Origin: Candidatus Cloacimonadota bacterium | Lineage (GTDB): Bacteria > Muiribacteriota > UBA6191 > JACPRK01 | Length of the DNA: 8,235 bases | Assembly (NCBI GenBank): GCA_021772705.1 | Contig: JAJFLN010000499.1 | Span: 1 to 8,235, forward strand | Reading direction: 5' to 3' | Shown here: positions 1 to 7,131 of the stretch, in pieces | Position numbering within the stretch: the stretch's first letter is position 1 | Layout of the letters: every line of letters starts with the position of its first letter | Program-made: the position numbers and the translations under genes | Notes under the pieces: generated by a model | Told to the model about the DNA's origin: nothing | The model's input: only the letters and a program-made list of their open reading frames with translations | The model's database searches: none

Positions 1-225
1 GAGTCGATCCGCGACCCGCCTGGCGTCTCCCATGTCATCCACTGAGCAGCAAGTCTTCTGTGAAGCCGACGCCTGGTCCTTCGAGGCCCAGGTCTTCATG
101 GTCATTCCTATGACCTCGTAGCCCTCCTCGATCAGCACTGCTGCGGCAACGGAGCTGTCCACGCCCCCGCTCATGGCCACCACGACTCGCTCCCGAGCCA
201 TCGCTGATGTCGTCGTCGCCGTCAT
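1..225 (-). CDS. mnmA: tRNA 2-thiouridylase MnmA, N-terminal 75 residues (cut by the window edge)
   Basis: MnmA activates C2 of uridine 34 with ATP and inserts sulfur, making the 2-thiouridine of tRNA-Lys, -Glu and -Gln; it acts in the cytoplasm. The visible part has the PP-loop ATP-binding motif SGGVDSSVAA at residues 19-28, preceded by the hydrophobic strand RVVVAM, and then GMTMKTW (40-46) and a CCSVDDMGDARRVADRL stretch (59-75) typical of MnmA just after the first strands. The catalytic cysteines and the tRNA-binding C-terminal part lie beyond position 1. The start at 225 is the first in-frame ATG after the upstream stop. A second ATG at 201 (residue 9) would give an N-terminus closer to the usual MnmA length. 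Neither has a strong Shine-Dalgarno sequence, so the start is uncertain. The gene follows the cysteine desulfurase gene after 18 bases, so the two are probably co-transcribed. The identification itself is secure. Confidence 0.93.
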   Translation of the reverse strand, partial: MTATTTSAMARERVVVAMSGGVDSSVAAAVLIEEGYEVIGMTMKTWASKDQASASQKTCCSVDDMGDARRVADRL

Positions 226-243
226 CAAGTTACCGGATCCGTC

Positions 244-1407
244 TCAGCTGCCAGGAGATTCGTGATCGGCTCGCAGGTTACTGGCCAGCCGGCCCAGCGT
301 CTCGGCAAAGCGATCCGCCTCGTCCGCTGTCGTACAGCGACTCAGCGAGATGCGGAGGGATGACAGGGCATCGGAACGACTGATTCCCATTGCCAGGAGG
401 ACACCAGACGGCTCGATTCCGCCAGAGTGGCAAGCGCTGCCAGCCGACACGGCGATGCCCGCCACGTCCAGGCCCAGCAGCAGGGATTCCGCCTCCGCCT
501 CCGCGATGCAGAGGTTCAGGGTGTTGGGCAACCGGTCCCTCAGGGGCGGTCCGTTCACCTTGCTGGCCGGGATCTCCCGGAGCAGCCGCTCCTCCAAGTG
601 GCCTGTGACCTTCGCCATGTGACGCCGGTCCTCCTCACCCCGCTCGGCTGCCAGCCGGGCGGCCTCCCCGATCCCCACGATACCTGGCGTGTTGTGAGTG
701 CCTGGCCGAAGGCCTCCTTCGTGGCTCGCTCCGAAGGTGACGCCCTCGATGGAAGTCCCCTTCCTGACGTAGAGAGCGCCAATGCCATGAGGACCATAGA
801 ACTTGTGTCCCCCCAAGGTCAGCAGATCGGCCCCCAGGTCATCGACGGTGAAGGGGATCTTGGCCGCAGCCTGCACGGCGTCGGTGTGGACCAGCGCGCC
901 TGCCTCGTGTGCCAGGCCGGCCAGCTGCTTCACGGGCTGGATGGCACCGGTTTCGTTGTTGGCAAGCATGATCGCCACCATCAAAGTCGATTCGTCCAGC
1001 GCAGCCTTGAGAGACTCCGCATCAATTCGCCCGGACCCGTCCACGGGCAACGGGACCACCTCGTAACCCGACGCCGCCAGATCGGCAAGGGGACCGCTGA
1101 CAGAGGAGTGCTCCACCAGACTGGTGATGATCTTCCGTCGACCGCCCTCGTGGGCCTTCACGACCCCTCGGATCGCCAGGTTGTTGGCCTCCGTGCCCCC
1201 TGAAGTGAAGAGGATCTCCCGGGACGAGGAGCCGATCAGGGCAGCCACGTGATCCCGAGCATCCTCGACAGCCTTCCTTACGTCCCGGCCATAGGAATGA
1301 ACACTCAAGGCGTTCCCGTGATGCGCTGTCAGGTACGGCATCATCGCCTCCAGCACCTTCGGGTCCAGGGCGGTGGAAGCGTTGTTGTCGAGGTAAATTC
1401 GGTTCAT
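244..1407 (-). CDS. Cysteine desulfurase, group I (IscS/NifS type), 387 residues
   Basis: This PLP enzyme removes sulfur from L-cysteine, giving alanine and an enzyme-bound persulfide that is passed to acceptors such as MnmA or Fe-S scaffolds. Counting from the start at 1407, the N-terminus YLDNNASTALDP (5-16) is the family signature. H100 in the VEHSS motif is the residue that stacks on PLP, HTDAVQ lies at 174-179, and HKFYGPHG (201-208) carries the PLP lysine K202. The catalytic cysteine is C326 in SAGSACHSGGIEPS, the group I pattern. Length is normal for the family and nothing is broken. The open frame runs upstream to 1551, into the neighbouring inverted-repeat element, but the start at 1407 fits the family N-terminus and has GGAAGGA nine bases before it. 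With mnmA 18 bases downstream and no scaffold gene visible, supply of sulfur for tRNA thiolation is the likely main role (inference). The choice between the names iscS and nifS cannot be made here. Confidence 0.95.
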   Translation of the reverse strand: MNRIYLDNNASTALDPKVLEAMMPYLTAHHGNALSVHSYGRDVRKAVEDARDHVAALIGSSSREILFTSGGTEANNLAIRGVVKAHEGGRRKIITSLVEHSSVSGPLADLAASGYEVVPLPVDGSGRIDAESLKAALDESTLMVAIMLANNETGAIQPVKQLAGLAHEAGALVHTDAVQAAAKIPFTVDDLGADLLTLGGHKFYGPHGIGALYVRKGTSIEGVTFGASHEGGLRPGTHNTPGIVGIGEAARLAAERGEEDRRHMAKVTGHLEERLLREIPASKVNGPPLRDRLPNTLNLCIAEAEAESLLLGLDVAGIAVSAGSACHSGGIEPSGVLLAMGISRSDALSSLRISLSRCTTADEADRFAETLGRLASNLRADHESPGS

Positions 1408-1416
1408 GGATGAGAA

Positions 1417-1423
1417 TCCTTCC
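1417..1423 (-). promoter_or_regulatory. Ribosome binding site deciding the cysteine desulfurase start
   Basis: GGAAGGA on the minus strand sits nine bases before the ATG at 1407. It supports this start over the longer frame that would begin at 1551 inside the inserted element, where no Shine-Dalgarno sequence precedes the ATG. Confidence 0.7.
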
Positions 1424-1446
1424 GGGATGCCGTGAACGGAACGTGA

Positions 1447-1476
1447 AAGATACCACCGGTAGAGCGTGGATGGCAA
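1447..1476 (-). promoter_or_regulatory. Probable sigma70-type promoter of the cysteine desulfurase-mnmA operon
   Basis: On the minus strand TTGCCA (1476-1471, five of six consensus bases) is followed by an 18-base spacer and TATCTT (1452-1447, four of six). The spacer ends in TGG, giving an extended -10 (TGnTATnnT). Transcription would begin near 1440, leaving a leader of about 33 bases before the ATG at 1407 that includes the good ribosome site. The inserted element ends eight bases beyond the left copy of its duplication boundary relative to the -35, so the promoter was left whole. This is a pattern match only. Confidence 0.4.
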
Positions 1477-1483
1477 ACCAGGA

Positions 1484-1493
1484 AAGGAGAGGA
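1484..1493. repeat. Target-site duplication, left copy (10 bp)
   Basis: AAGGAGAGGA directly abuts the left terminal inverted repeat of the 117-bp element and is identical to the ten bases directly after its right end at 1611-1620. A perfect ten-base direct repeat placed exactly at both ends of an inverted-repeat element is the footprint of transposition. Confidence 0.85.
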
Positions 1494-1610
1494 GGGTGCA
1501 TGTCCCGTAGGGGGTCCCCTCCTCCGCTCGCCCCACTATGGATGCCCGCATCCATAGTGGGGCGAACGGATCCGGAATAGGCCAGGGGACCCCCTACGGG
1601 ACATGCACCC
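1494..1610. mobile_element. MITE-like non-autonomous transposable element, 117 bp
   Basis: The ends are perfect 27-bp terminal inverted repeats: 1494-1520 (beginning GGGTGCATGTCCCG) and 1584-1610 (ending CGGGACATGCACCC). Inside is a second palindrome, 1528-1545 against 1548-1565, 18 bp apart from a two-base centre (so a real hairpin would have a slightly shorter stem and a four-base loop). The two arms are separated by 8 bases on the left and 18 on the right. The element is bounded by a perfect 10-bp direct repeat, so the ends are exact. There is no room for a transposase; it must have been mobilised in trans. I do not recognise the terminal sequence. A 10-bp duplication falls in the range I recall for parts of the IS4 group, but that is only a hint. 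As RNA it would fold into one long, nearly continuous hairpin on either strand. It lies between the giant ATPase-PglZ gene and the cysteine desulfurase promoter. Confidence 0.85.
1528..1565. repeat. Internal 18-bp palindrome of the MITE-like element
   Basis: The left arm 1528-1545 (TCGCCCCACTATGGATGC) is the exact reverse complement of 1548-1565, with only CC between them. Together with the outer 27-bp repeats it makes a two-tier nested inverted repeat. Such near-perfect hairpins may act as a protein site, a cruciform or an RNA stem; no T-tract follows on either strand, so a simple intrinsic terminator is not supported. Confidence 0.85.
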
Positions 1611-1620
1611 AAGGAGAGGA
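1611..1620. repeat. Target-site duplication, right copy (10 bp)
   Basis: AAGGAGAGGA, identical to 1484-1493, immediately follows the right terminal inverted repeat. Removing the element and one copy restores a continuous ancestral site that joins the desulfurase promoter region to the hairpin cluster. Confidence 0.85.
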
Positions 1621-1628
1621 TCTTTGAG

Positions 1629-1781
1629 CCGGGACTTTGTCCCGGACCCTACCAGGGGACCCAGCTCCCCTGGACCCCTGTTGGACCACCAGAGAACTTC
1701 ACGGCTCCACATACCGCTGTTCGCCAAAGGGGTTCCAAGGGGTTCAACCCCTTGGCGGTGGTCTGGAGGCTGAGCCTCCAG
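1629..1781. other. Cluster of four perfect GC-rich hairpins, possible structured RNA or terminator region
   Basis: Four perfect inverted repeats follow one another: 1629-1635/1639-1645 (7 bp, loop TTT), 1652-1659/1666-1673 (8 bp, 6-base loop), 1735-1743/1747-1755 (9 bp, loop TCA; the palindrome itself spans 10 bp with one central base) and 1763-1770/1774-1781 (8 bp, loop TGA). In addition GACCACC at 1684-1690 can pair with GGTGGTC at 1757-1763, a 7-bp long-range helix that would enclose the third hairpin. The cluster begins 35 bases after the stop codon of the giant gene in the minus direction. No run of T follows any stem, so none is a textbook intrinsic terminator, although 3' end formation or mRNA protection is the most natural role. 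Strings of such hairpins also occur as genome-wide intergenic repeats in some GC-rich bacteria (recollection, not checked). No coding frame here looks real. Confidence 0.5.
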
Positions 1782-1815
1782 CTCCAAAGAACCCATCACT
1801 CCCAGCTCCCGCCTA

Positions 1816-4800
1816 CTATCCCACCTTCAAGTAGATTCCGACGGGTATCAAGACCTGCTGGGGGCAGACTCCTCCGTGGGTGTAACGTCCGGCTCCTCTG
1901 GGGCGCTTCGAGGGCGGGTCGCGGCGCTCCCTGAATCCGTGGTCGGCGGTGAGGACGAGCAGCGTCTTCGGCTCCAGACGGTCCAGGAAAGGCAGAAGTG
2001 CCGGGGCCAGGGCCGTGGAGGCTTCCCTGAAGAGGACAGGGAGTGGGTCCCGTGAAGTGTGGAGCCGATCGTCGAGGGCGTTGTACTTGGCCAGGGTCGT
2101 TCCCTTCAGTCCTGGAAGATCTTCCAGGGCCTCCCGGCCAGGTCTTGGAGACTCGATCAGGGCCTCCTCCGGCTCACGGGGGAGATCGGGCCGGTTACCA
2201 GTTATCAGGGCATTCATGTTCGGCTCCGTCGTGGTGGGGGAGAAGGCCCAGGCCGTCAGTGTGTCAACGTGGCGAAAGGTCCCCTGGGTCAGGGGCAGCA
2301 GGTGATCCCGGAGGTGGTCGTGGAAATCATGACGCATGGCGTCAATCACGACACAGACCGACCGGACGGACCGGAGACGAGTCGCATACCTGGGGATCAG
2401 GACTGAGATCAGATCCGCGGGAGTCAGGACGCCCTCCTTGCCGCCTCCCATCAGAGAGGAGTACCGGCTTCTGTAGTGCTCCGAGAATTGCTGTTCCAGT
2501 TCACGGCTGCACCTGGAGACTCGGCTGGACGGAACGGCGCCCTCCACGCCGGCGTCCTCCATCGCCTCCTTGACGAGAGCCAGGTCCAGGTCGAGGAAGC
2601 CGAGGGCCTGACGGTGCAGCTTCTCCCAGGAGGCGGCATCGAGCTTCCGCGTCAGCGCTTTCTCGGCCTGGCGCAGAGAGACCTCCAGGCGGGCCGATGA
2701 CGCCAGGGACTCTCCCGACGGTCCGTTGGCGCCCCTCGAGGCCAGCTGCTCCAGCTCTTCGTCGGGTGAGTCCGGCAGGGATCGGCCCAGGACGGCGGCG
2801 ATGTGACGCGGCACGAAGGGGAAGACCTGATCCCGGGCCATGATCTTCAGGAGCTCTCCCCGGTCCCGGCCATCGAGGACAAGGGATACCATCCGATCCG
2901 CTTCCCCCGAGACCTGGAGGCGACGCTCGAGGGCCTCCAGTTGCGATCGCGCCGCCGCCTCGTCCCGGGACAGGAGGTGTTGCGCCAGGTCCGCCGACGG
3001 CTCCAGCAGGATTGCCAGATCCCTCCGCCCCATCAACTCGTCAAGGGACTCCGGCGGCAGCTCGACCTGCCGGACCCAGAGAGCGGTGAACAGGGCCTGA
3101 AGGAACCTCTCCTCCCCCAGATCCTTCAAGAGTGGAAGCAGATCGGGGAAACTCTGGTCGACATGGGCCAGGAGTCCTTCCTCCTTGCCGGCCCGCTCCG
3201 ACCGGATCCGAACGATGGCTCCATCTGGCAGCTGCCCCACCCACTGCTGGATGGTCTCGAGCAGCAGACGGGGCTCGAAGGTGCGATCCACCAGCCGATC
3301 CACCAGCCGGTCCAGGTCGCGATCAACCACCCTGACCCGGCCCTCGACAGCCTGTTTCAGCAACGGGCCTGCAGGGCCGGCGAGCATCGTCTCCAAGTCC
3401 GAAGGCAGGTTCTCGGACAGGGGATCGAGCCGCAACAGATCCTGCAACCTGGAGGAGTCCTGTTCGCGGCCAGCCAGCTCCAGGGCGGACGCGCAGGCCG
3501 TGATCGCCTCTCGTATCCGACCGCTGGTCAGCTCCCTGGCAGCATCGGAGAGGGCGGACTCGAAGGCGGCGGTCATGGCTGCCACATCGGGGAGTTCGAT
3601 CTCCCCGTCGAGGCGGAGACCGCAGCGGCAGATCGGCGCCACCCTGAGAGCAACAGGATCGAACCCACTGCACCGCCGGGACACGACCTGAGACAGGGTC
3701 CGGTGAAGCCGAGGGAACTCCTGGGACAGACCGAACTGCAGAAGACCTGTCAACCGGGTCAGCAGGGCGAACTCGCGACCCGTCTTCAGCCGGTCGAAGA
3801 CGCCGAACCGATCCCGGGAATTCTGCTCTTCATGATGGGCGGCGTAGAGGGGGCAGTATGCGGCGACAAACCGATCGAAGGAAGTGGTGAACTCGGAGCA
3901 GGCGTCCTTGCGGAAGGGCAATTCCTGATCGGCGATCAGCTCCTTCAAGTGCTGCAGTGACTCCCGGCAGGGCCTGAAGGGGGCGGCGTCAGGCAGAACG
4001 AGATCTGGATGACGCACGTAGGCCGCGACGGCGACGAACCTCTCGGGCCCGGCGATCATGAATTCGCTCAGCCGCTCCGTGCGACGCAACGCCTCCTTCA
4101 ATCCCGGCGAGGAACCGAAGTGAGCTGCGAAGCGCTCCAGGCCTTCTCGGGGGCCATAGGACACGGCGATGGAGTCCAGCATGGCCCTGACTTGATCCAT
4201 GTCTCCCCGTGCCCGTGCCAGGCCGAGATCCTCGAGGGACGGCAGTGCCAGGGCCTTGTCGACGCTGGCCTCGAGGTTTGCGATCCACTCGACGCTCTGC
4301 CGCTTGTAGGCCACCAGCTCTTCCCAGGCCCCCTTCTGGGCTCCCATGCTGAAGGACTCCCCGGCCTTGCGGGGCGACTTCAGGAAGGGGACTTCTTCCA
4401 GGACCGTCCGAATGCTCCCGGAGATCACCTCCCCCTTCGAGACCTCCGTGGCCCGGTCGATCCAGAAAGCCGTGAGCTTGTCTGACTGCAGCCGCTTCCC
4501 CTCCGCGTAGAGAGAAAGCTGGCCAGAGAAGAGCAGGGCCAGCAATAACATTCTCATCTGCTCCCGGCTGAGGCCGTAACGGCCCTTCCGAACCGCTCGC
4601 TCCACTCCGGCGAGATCGGTCCGGTGCCCCTCGGGAATCCTGTCCAGGACCTCTGCCACCAGGGGGCTCTTCTTGCTGTCTCCGGCGAGCATCAGCCGGT
4701 TGCCGGACTTCTTCAGCAGTCCCAGGGGCCTCAGATACCCCTCCAGCAAGGTCTGGAGGGAGCGAGCACCGGGCCCCGTCAGATCTATCTCACCGGAGCG

Positions 4801-7128
4801 GAAGAACCCGTCCACCAAGTCCCCCTCCCTGTCTCGCAGGAAAGCGGAGGTGAGAGGAGCCACCGAGACGTGACCCGGATAGCGACTCTCCAGCACCGAC
4901 GCAGCCACCCGCTCCTGCGTCTGCTCCAGGGGAATGTATCCCCAGCGCGCCGGCTCGATGCTCTTCCCCGCCGGGAGGTGGACCCTCCCCGAGAAGTAGG
5001 CCTTCTCGAAGATCTCCTTCAGCCGGCGCCGGTCCCGTTCGATCTCCAGCTCGACCTGCTGAGACACCCGCTTTGCCAGGGAGCCGGTGTCGCCTCGCAA
5101 GCTCTCGTGCAACAGCTGCCGGCTCAGGATCAAGGCCATCTCCTCCCGCTCGTCACGGCCAATGATATCCGGTTCCCAGACAGCAATTGACGCAGAAGGT
5201 GACGCATCCATTCGGGTCGCGTCATGACCTGGGGGAGCCAGAACGAAGACGAAGTCGGCAGTGCTGGAGGAAAGGTCGTCCTCCAGAGCTCGCACCTTCT
5301 CCTTCGTCAGGTCTTCTGGCGCGGCGTAAAGCAGATATCCCTCTCGCCGGGTCGATTGCCAGGACACCTGGATTCGACGCTTCGGATTCCTGCTCAGGGC
5401 GGACAGGGGCAGGTGCGGCGCGTCCACGGCCTCGACGAGGCGTGTGAACAAGCGGCCATCATCGGGAAAGAGGGTGGATCGGATGTAAGCCACCTTCCTG
5501 CGAATGATCAGGTTCACGTCCGCTTCAAGATCGATCCGGTAGACGTCGGAGTGCTCCCCCTGGCGCTCCTCCTTTACCAGATAGGCCCCCTCCTGGCTCA
5601 TCCGCTCCAGGAGATCCGCCACGTACTGATAGTTTGCGTCGGAGTGGAGGGCCGTCACGCGGTAGAGGACCATGTCGGCCAGCTGCCCGACGGTGAACTC
5701 CCGACGGATAGGGCTGATGGCCCCCAAGAGGATCACCTTCAGCAGCCGCAGGGCCAGGGCGGCTTCCTCCAGATCCGGGAAGATCCGGGGGGTCTCGCCT
5801 TCAAAAAATCGATAGACCACCTCCAAGAAAGGGTTGGTCTCCACCATCTCCTTGATGCGATTCTTGAAGTGGTCGAACACCACGTCGGGTTTCAACAGCT
5901 CCGTATCGGGCTGATCCAGCATGGAAGGGATTCGCCGCTCTCGATCGCCCCCCACACGGGCGCCAATGAAGTCCACGATGCCACGATGCTGGCTAAAGAG
6001 GGTCTTCAGGTCCTCCAGCAACAACAGCGTCCCGGGATGCACGGGATAGAGCGCCCGAAAACGGTCCTCGCCGGGATCGAAGCCCGTGAAGGCACGTGAG
6101 TGAGCCCGGTAGATCTCGGAAATACGCTGGCCGGCACCCTCGCGCTTCGGCAAGAGGCGGCGGGAGATCAAGTCCTCCAGATGCTTGCCCGTCAGTGCCA
6201 GCCGGCCGGGATAGCGGTCCTTGATCTTGTTGAAGGCCGACTGGGTGATCTCCCCCGTATCCTCGATGCGCTCCTGCAGACTGGCAACGACCCAGAACGG
6301 ATTTCCGCCCCCGTACTCGCCAAGGAACTGGAGAAATCGAATCTCCTCGTTGAATCCTCGGGCGTCGGTCTTGGATCGAAGGAACTCGGATAGCTCGTCG
6401 ATGAGGACCACCACGCCGGAGTAGCCGGCGTCCTGAAGACTGGCTGCCAGACGATCAAAGGCCGCCGCCCGATCGTGGCGGGCCCGGAGAGGGAAGTCCA
6501 CCGATGCCAGAAAGCGCTCCAGGGATTCATGACTGGCGGGAGAGAGCAGGGCATCCAGGTCGTCCAGCCCCTCCTTCTCCAGAAAACTCTCCAGTGGCTC
6601 GGCGTAGCGCTCCAGCAGCAGCGCCGCCATGTCCGGAGGAATCCTCGGCTGGGATGGCGGGGCCATTCCTCGGCATTGGAAGGACAGACCGATCTCGTCG
6701 AGGACGATATCCTCCAGTCGTTCCCGGGAGCTGTGCTCCACCAGGGAGACGAAGACGGGCAGGTAACGACGCCCGGCCAGGGAGATCGAGATGGTCTTCA
6801 GGGGGCTGCCCTCGAGCTCGATGTGATCCCAGGACGAGGGATCTTCCAGGAGCAGTCCCAGGGCCGACAGGAAGTGAGACTTGCCGCTGCCGAAGTTGCC
6901 CTGCAGGAAGAATCCCTTTCCCTCCAGCGTCGACAGAGACGAGAGGATCGCCACCAGGTTGAAGGCGACCTCAGTGGTGAGGACGAAGCTCTCGAGCAGC
7001 TCCTCCCGGAGATCGTCGTCTCGCCGGTCCGCCATCTGAACGACGGTGCGGAACCGAGGAGCCTGGATCAGGTCGCCGATGACGCCAGCCGATCCCTGCT
7101 TCTTGTTGGCGGCCTTCGTGCTGACCAT
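1816..7128 (-). CDS. Giant fusion protein: BrxC/PglY-like P-loop ATPase with C-terminal PglZ phosphodiesterase domain (1770 residues)
   Basis: Seen in the sequence: an N-terminal segment with the IGDLIQAPRFRTVVQMAD lead-in, Walker A GNFGSGKS (77-84), Walker B VVVLIDE with D244-E245, and a sensor-like strand FWVVASLQERIED (278-290). A winged-helix-like part follows (about 455-535), then a long mostly helical region with a CxCG site (C1167, C1169, perhaps C1153). A PglZ domain ends the chain: VCVVIDAMRHDF with D1596, TTTEPNMNALITG (1632-1644, nucleophile threonine), D1686-x3-H1690, TADHGF with D1729-H1730, and RYTHGG with H1751. This is the full ligand set of two-metal alkaline-phosphatase-superfamily phosphodiesterases. 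Known: BREX/Pgl phage defence uses separate ATPase (BrxC/PglY) and PglZ proteins. Inferred: this one chain does both jobs in a defence-like system. There is no signal peptide, so it is cytoplasmic. The start at 7128 has GGAAGGG seven bases before it, inside the last codons of the TPR gene, so the two are translationally coupled. The reading frame is intact. The lead-in and ATPase resemble the DUF6079/DUF499 type families, but I cannot tell which. Confidence 0.82.
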   Translation of the reverse strand: MVSTKAANKKQGSAGVIGDLIQAPRFRTVVQMADRRDDDLREELLESFVLTTEVAFNLVAILSSLSTLEGKGFFLQGNFGSGKSHFLSALGLLLEDPSSWDHIELEGSPLKTISISLAGRRYLPVFVSLVEHSSRERLEDIVLDEIGLSFQCRGMAPPSQPRIPPDMAALLLERYAEPLESFLEKEGLDDLDALLSPASHESLERFLASVDFPLRARHDRAAAFDRLAASLQDAGYSGVVVLIDELSEFLRSKTDARGFNEEIRFLQFLGEYGGGNPFWVVASLQERIEDTGEITQSAFNKIKDRYPGRLALTGKHLEDLISRRLLPKREGAGQRISEIYRAHSRAFTGFDPGEDRFRALYPVHPGTLLLLEDLKTLFSQHRGIVDFIGARVGGDRERRIPSMLDQPDTELLKPDVVFDHFKNRIKEMVETNPFLEVVYRFFEGETPRIFPDLEEAALALRLLKVILLGAISPIRREFTVGQLADMVLYRVTALHSDANYQYVADLLERMSQEGAYLVKEERQGEHSDVYRIDLEADVNLIIRRKVAYIRSTLFPDDGRLFTRLVEAVDAPHLPLSALSRNPKRRIQVSWQSTRREGYLLYAAPEDLTKEKVRALEDDLSSSTADFVFVLAPPGHDATRMDASPSASIAVWEPDIIGRDEREEMALILSRQLLHESLRGDTGSLAKRVSQQVELEIERDRRRLKEIFEKAYFSGRVHLPAGKSIEPARWGYIPLEQTQERVAASVLESRYPGHVSVAPLTSAFLRDREGDLVDGFFRSGEIDLTGPGARSLQTLLEGYLRPLGLLKKSGNRLMLAGDSKKSPLVAEVLDRIPEGHRTDLAGVERAVRKGRYGLSREQMRMLLLALLFSGQLSLYAEGKRLQSDKLTAFWIDRATEVSKGEVISGSIRTVLEEVPFLKSPRKAGESFSMGAQKGAWEELVAYKRQSVEWIANLEASVDKALALPSLEDLGLARARGDMDQVRAMLDSIAVSYGPREGLERFAAHFGSSPGLKEALRRTERLSEFMIAGPERFVAVAAYVRHPDLVLPDAAPFRPCRESLQHLKELIADQELPFRKDACSEFTTSFDRFVAAYCPLYAAHHEEQNSRDRFGVFDRLKTGREFALLTRLTGLLQFGLSQEFPRLHRTLSQVVSRRCSGFDPVALRVAPICRCGLRLDGEIELPDVAAMTAAFESALSDAARELTSGRIREAITACASALELAGREQDSSRLQDLLRLDPLSENLPSDLETMLAGPAGPLLKQAVEGRVRVVDRDLDRLVDRLVDRTFEPRLLLETIQQWVGQLPDGAIVRIRSERAGKEEGLLAHVDQSFPDLLPLLKDLGEERFLQALFTALWVRQVELPPESLDELMGRRDLAILLEPSADLAQHLLSRDEAAARSQLEALERRLQVSGEADRMVSLVLDGRDRGELLKIMARDQVFPFVPRHIAAVLGRSLPDSPDEELEQLASRGANGPSGESLASSARLEVSLRQAEKALTRKLDAASWEKLHRQALGFLDLDLALVKEAMEDAGVEGAVPSSRVSRCSRELEQQFSEHYRSRYSSLMGGGKEGVLTPADLISVLIPRYATRLRSVRSVCVVIDAMRHDFHDHLRDHLLPLTQGTFRHVDTLTAWAFSPTTTEPNMNALITGNRPDLPREPEEALIESPRPGREALEDLPGLKGTTLAKYNALDDRLHTSRDPLPVLFREASTALAPALLPFLDRLEPKTLLVLTADHGFRERRDPPSKRPRGAGRYTHGGVCPQQVLIPVGIYLKVG
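3284..3307. repeat. Short tandem repeat, 12 bp, two exact copies in the giant gene
   Basis: CGATCCACCAGC occurs twice in tandem, with a degenerate third unit after it. On the minus strand it encodes the DRLVDRLVDR run near residues 1273-1282. The unit is in phase with the codons, so slippage would only add or remove four residues of what looks like an amphipathic helix. Confidence 0.7.
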
Positions 7129-7131
7129 GGC

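Noticed and set aside
244..1407. The cysteine desulfurase as a DndA-like enzyme feeding DNA phosphorothioation, linked to the neighbouring defence-like operon.
   Set aside because: No dnd or ssp genes are visible, mnmA follows directly, and the desulfurase has its own probable promoter and is separated from the operon by 408 bases with an insertion and hairpins.
1408..1551. A 48-residue N-terminal extension of the cysteine desulfurase starting inside the MITE-like element.
   Set aside because: No ribosome site precedes the ATG at 1551, the family N-terminus begins at the 1407 start, and a good ribosome site precedes 1407.
1494..1610. The 117-bp inverted repeat as a CRISPR unit or a plain bidirectional terminator.
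   Set aside because: There is no repeat-spacer array, no T-tract on either side, and the exact 10-bp direct repeats at both ends are explained by transposition.
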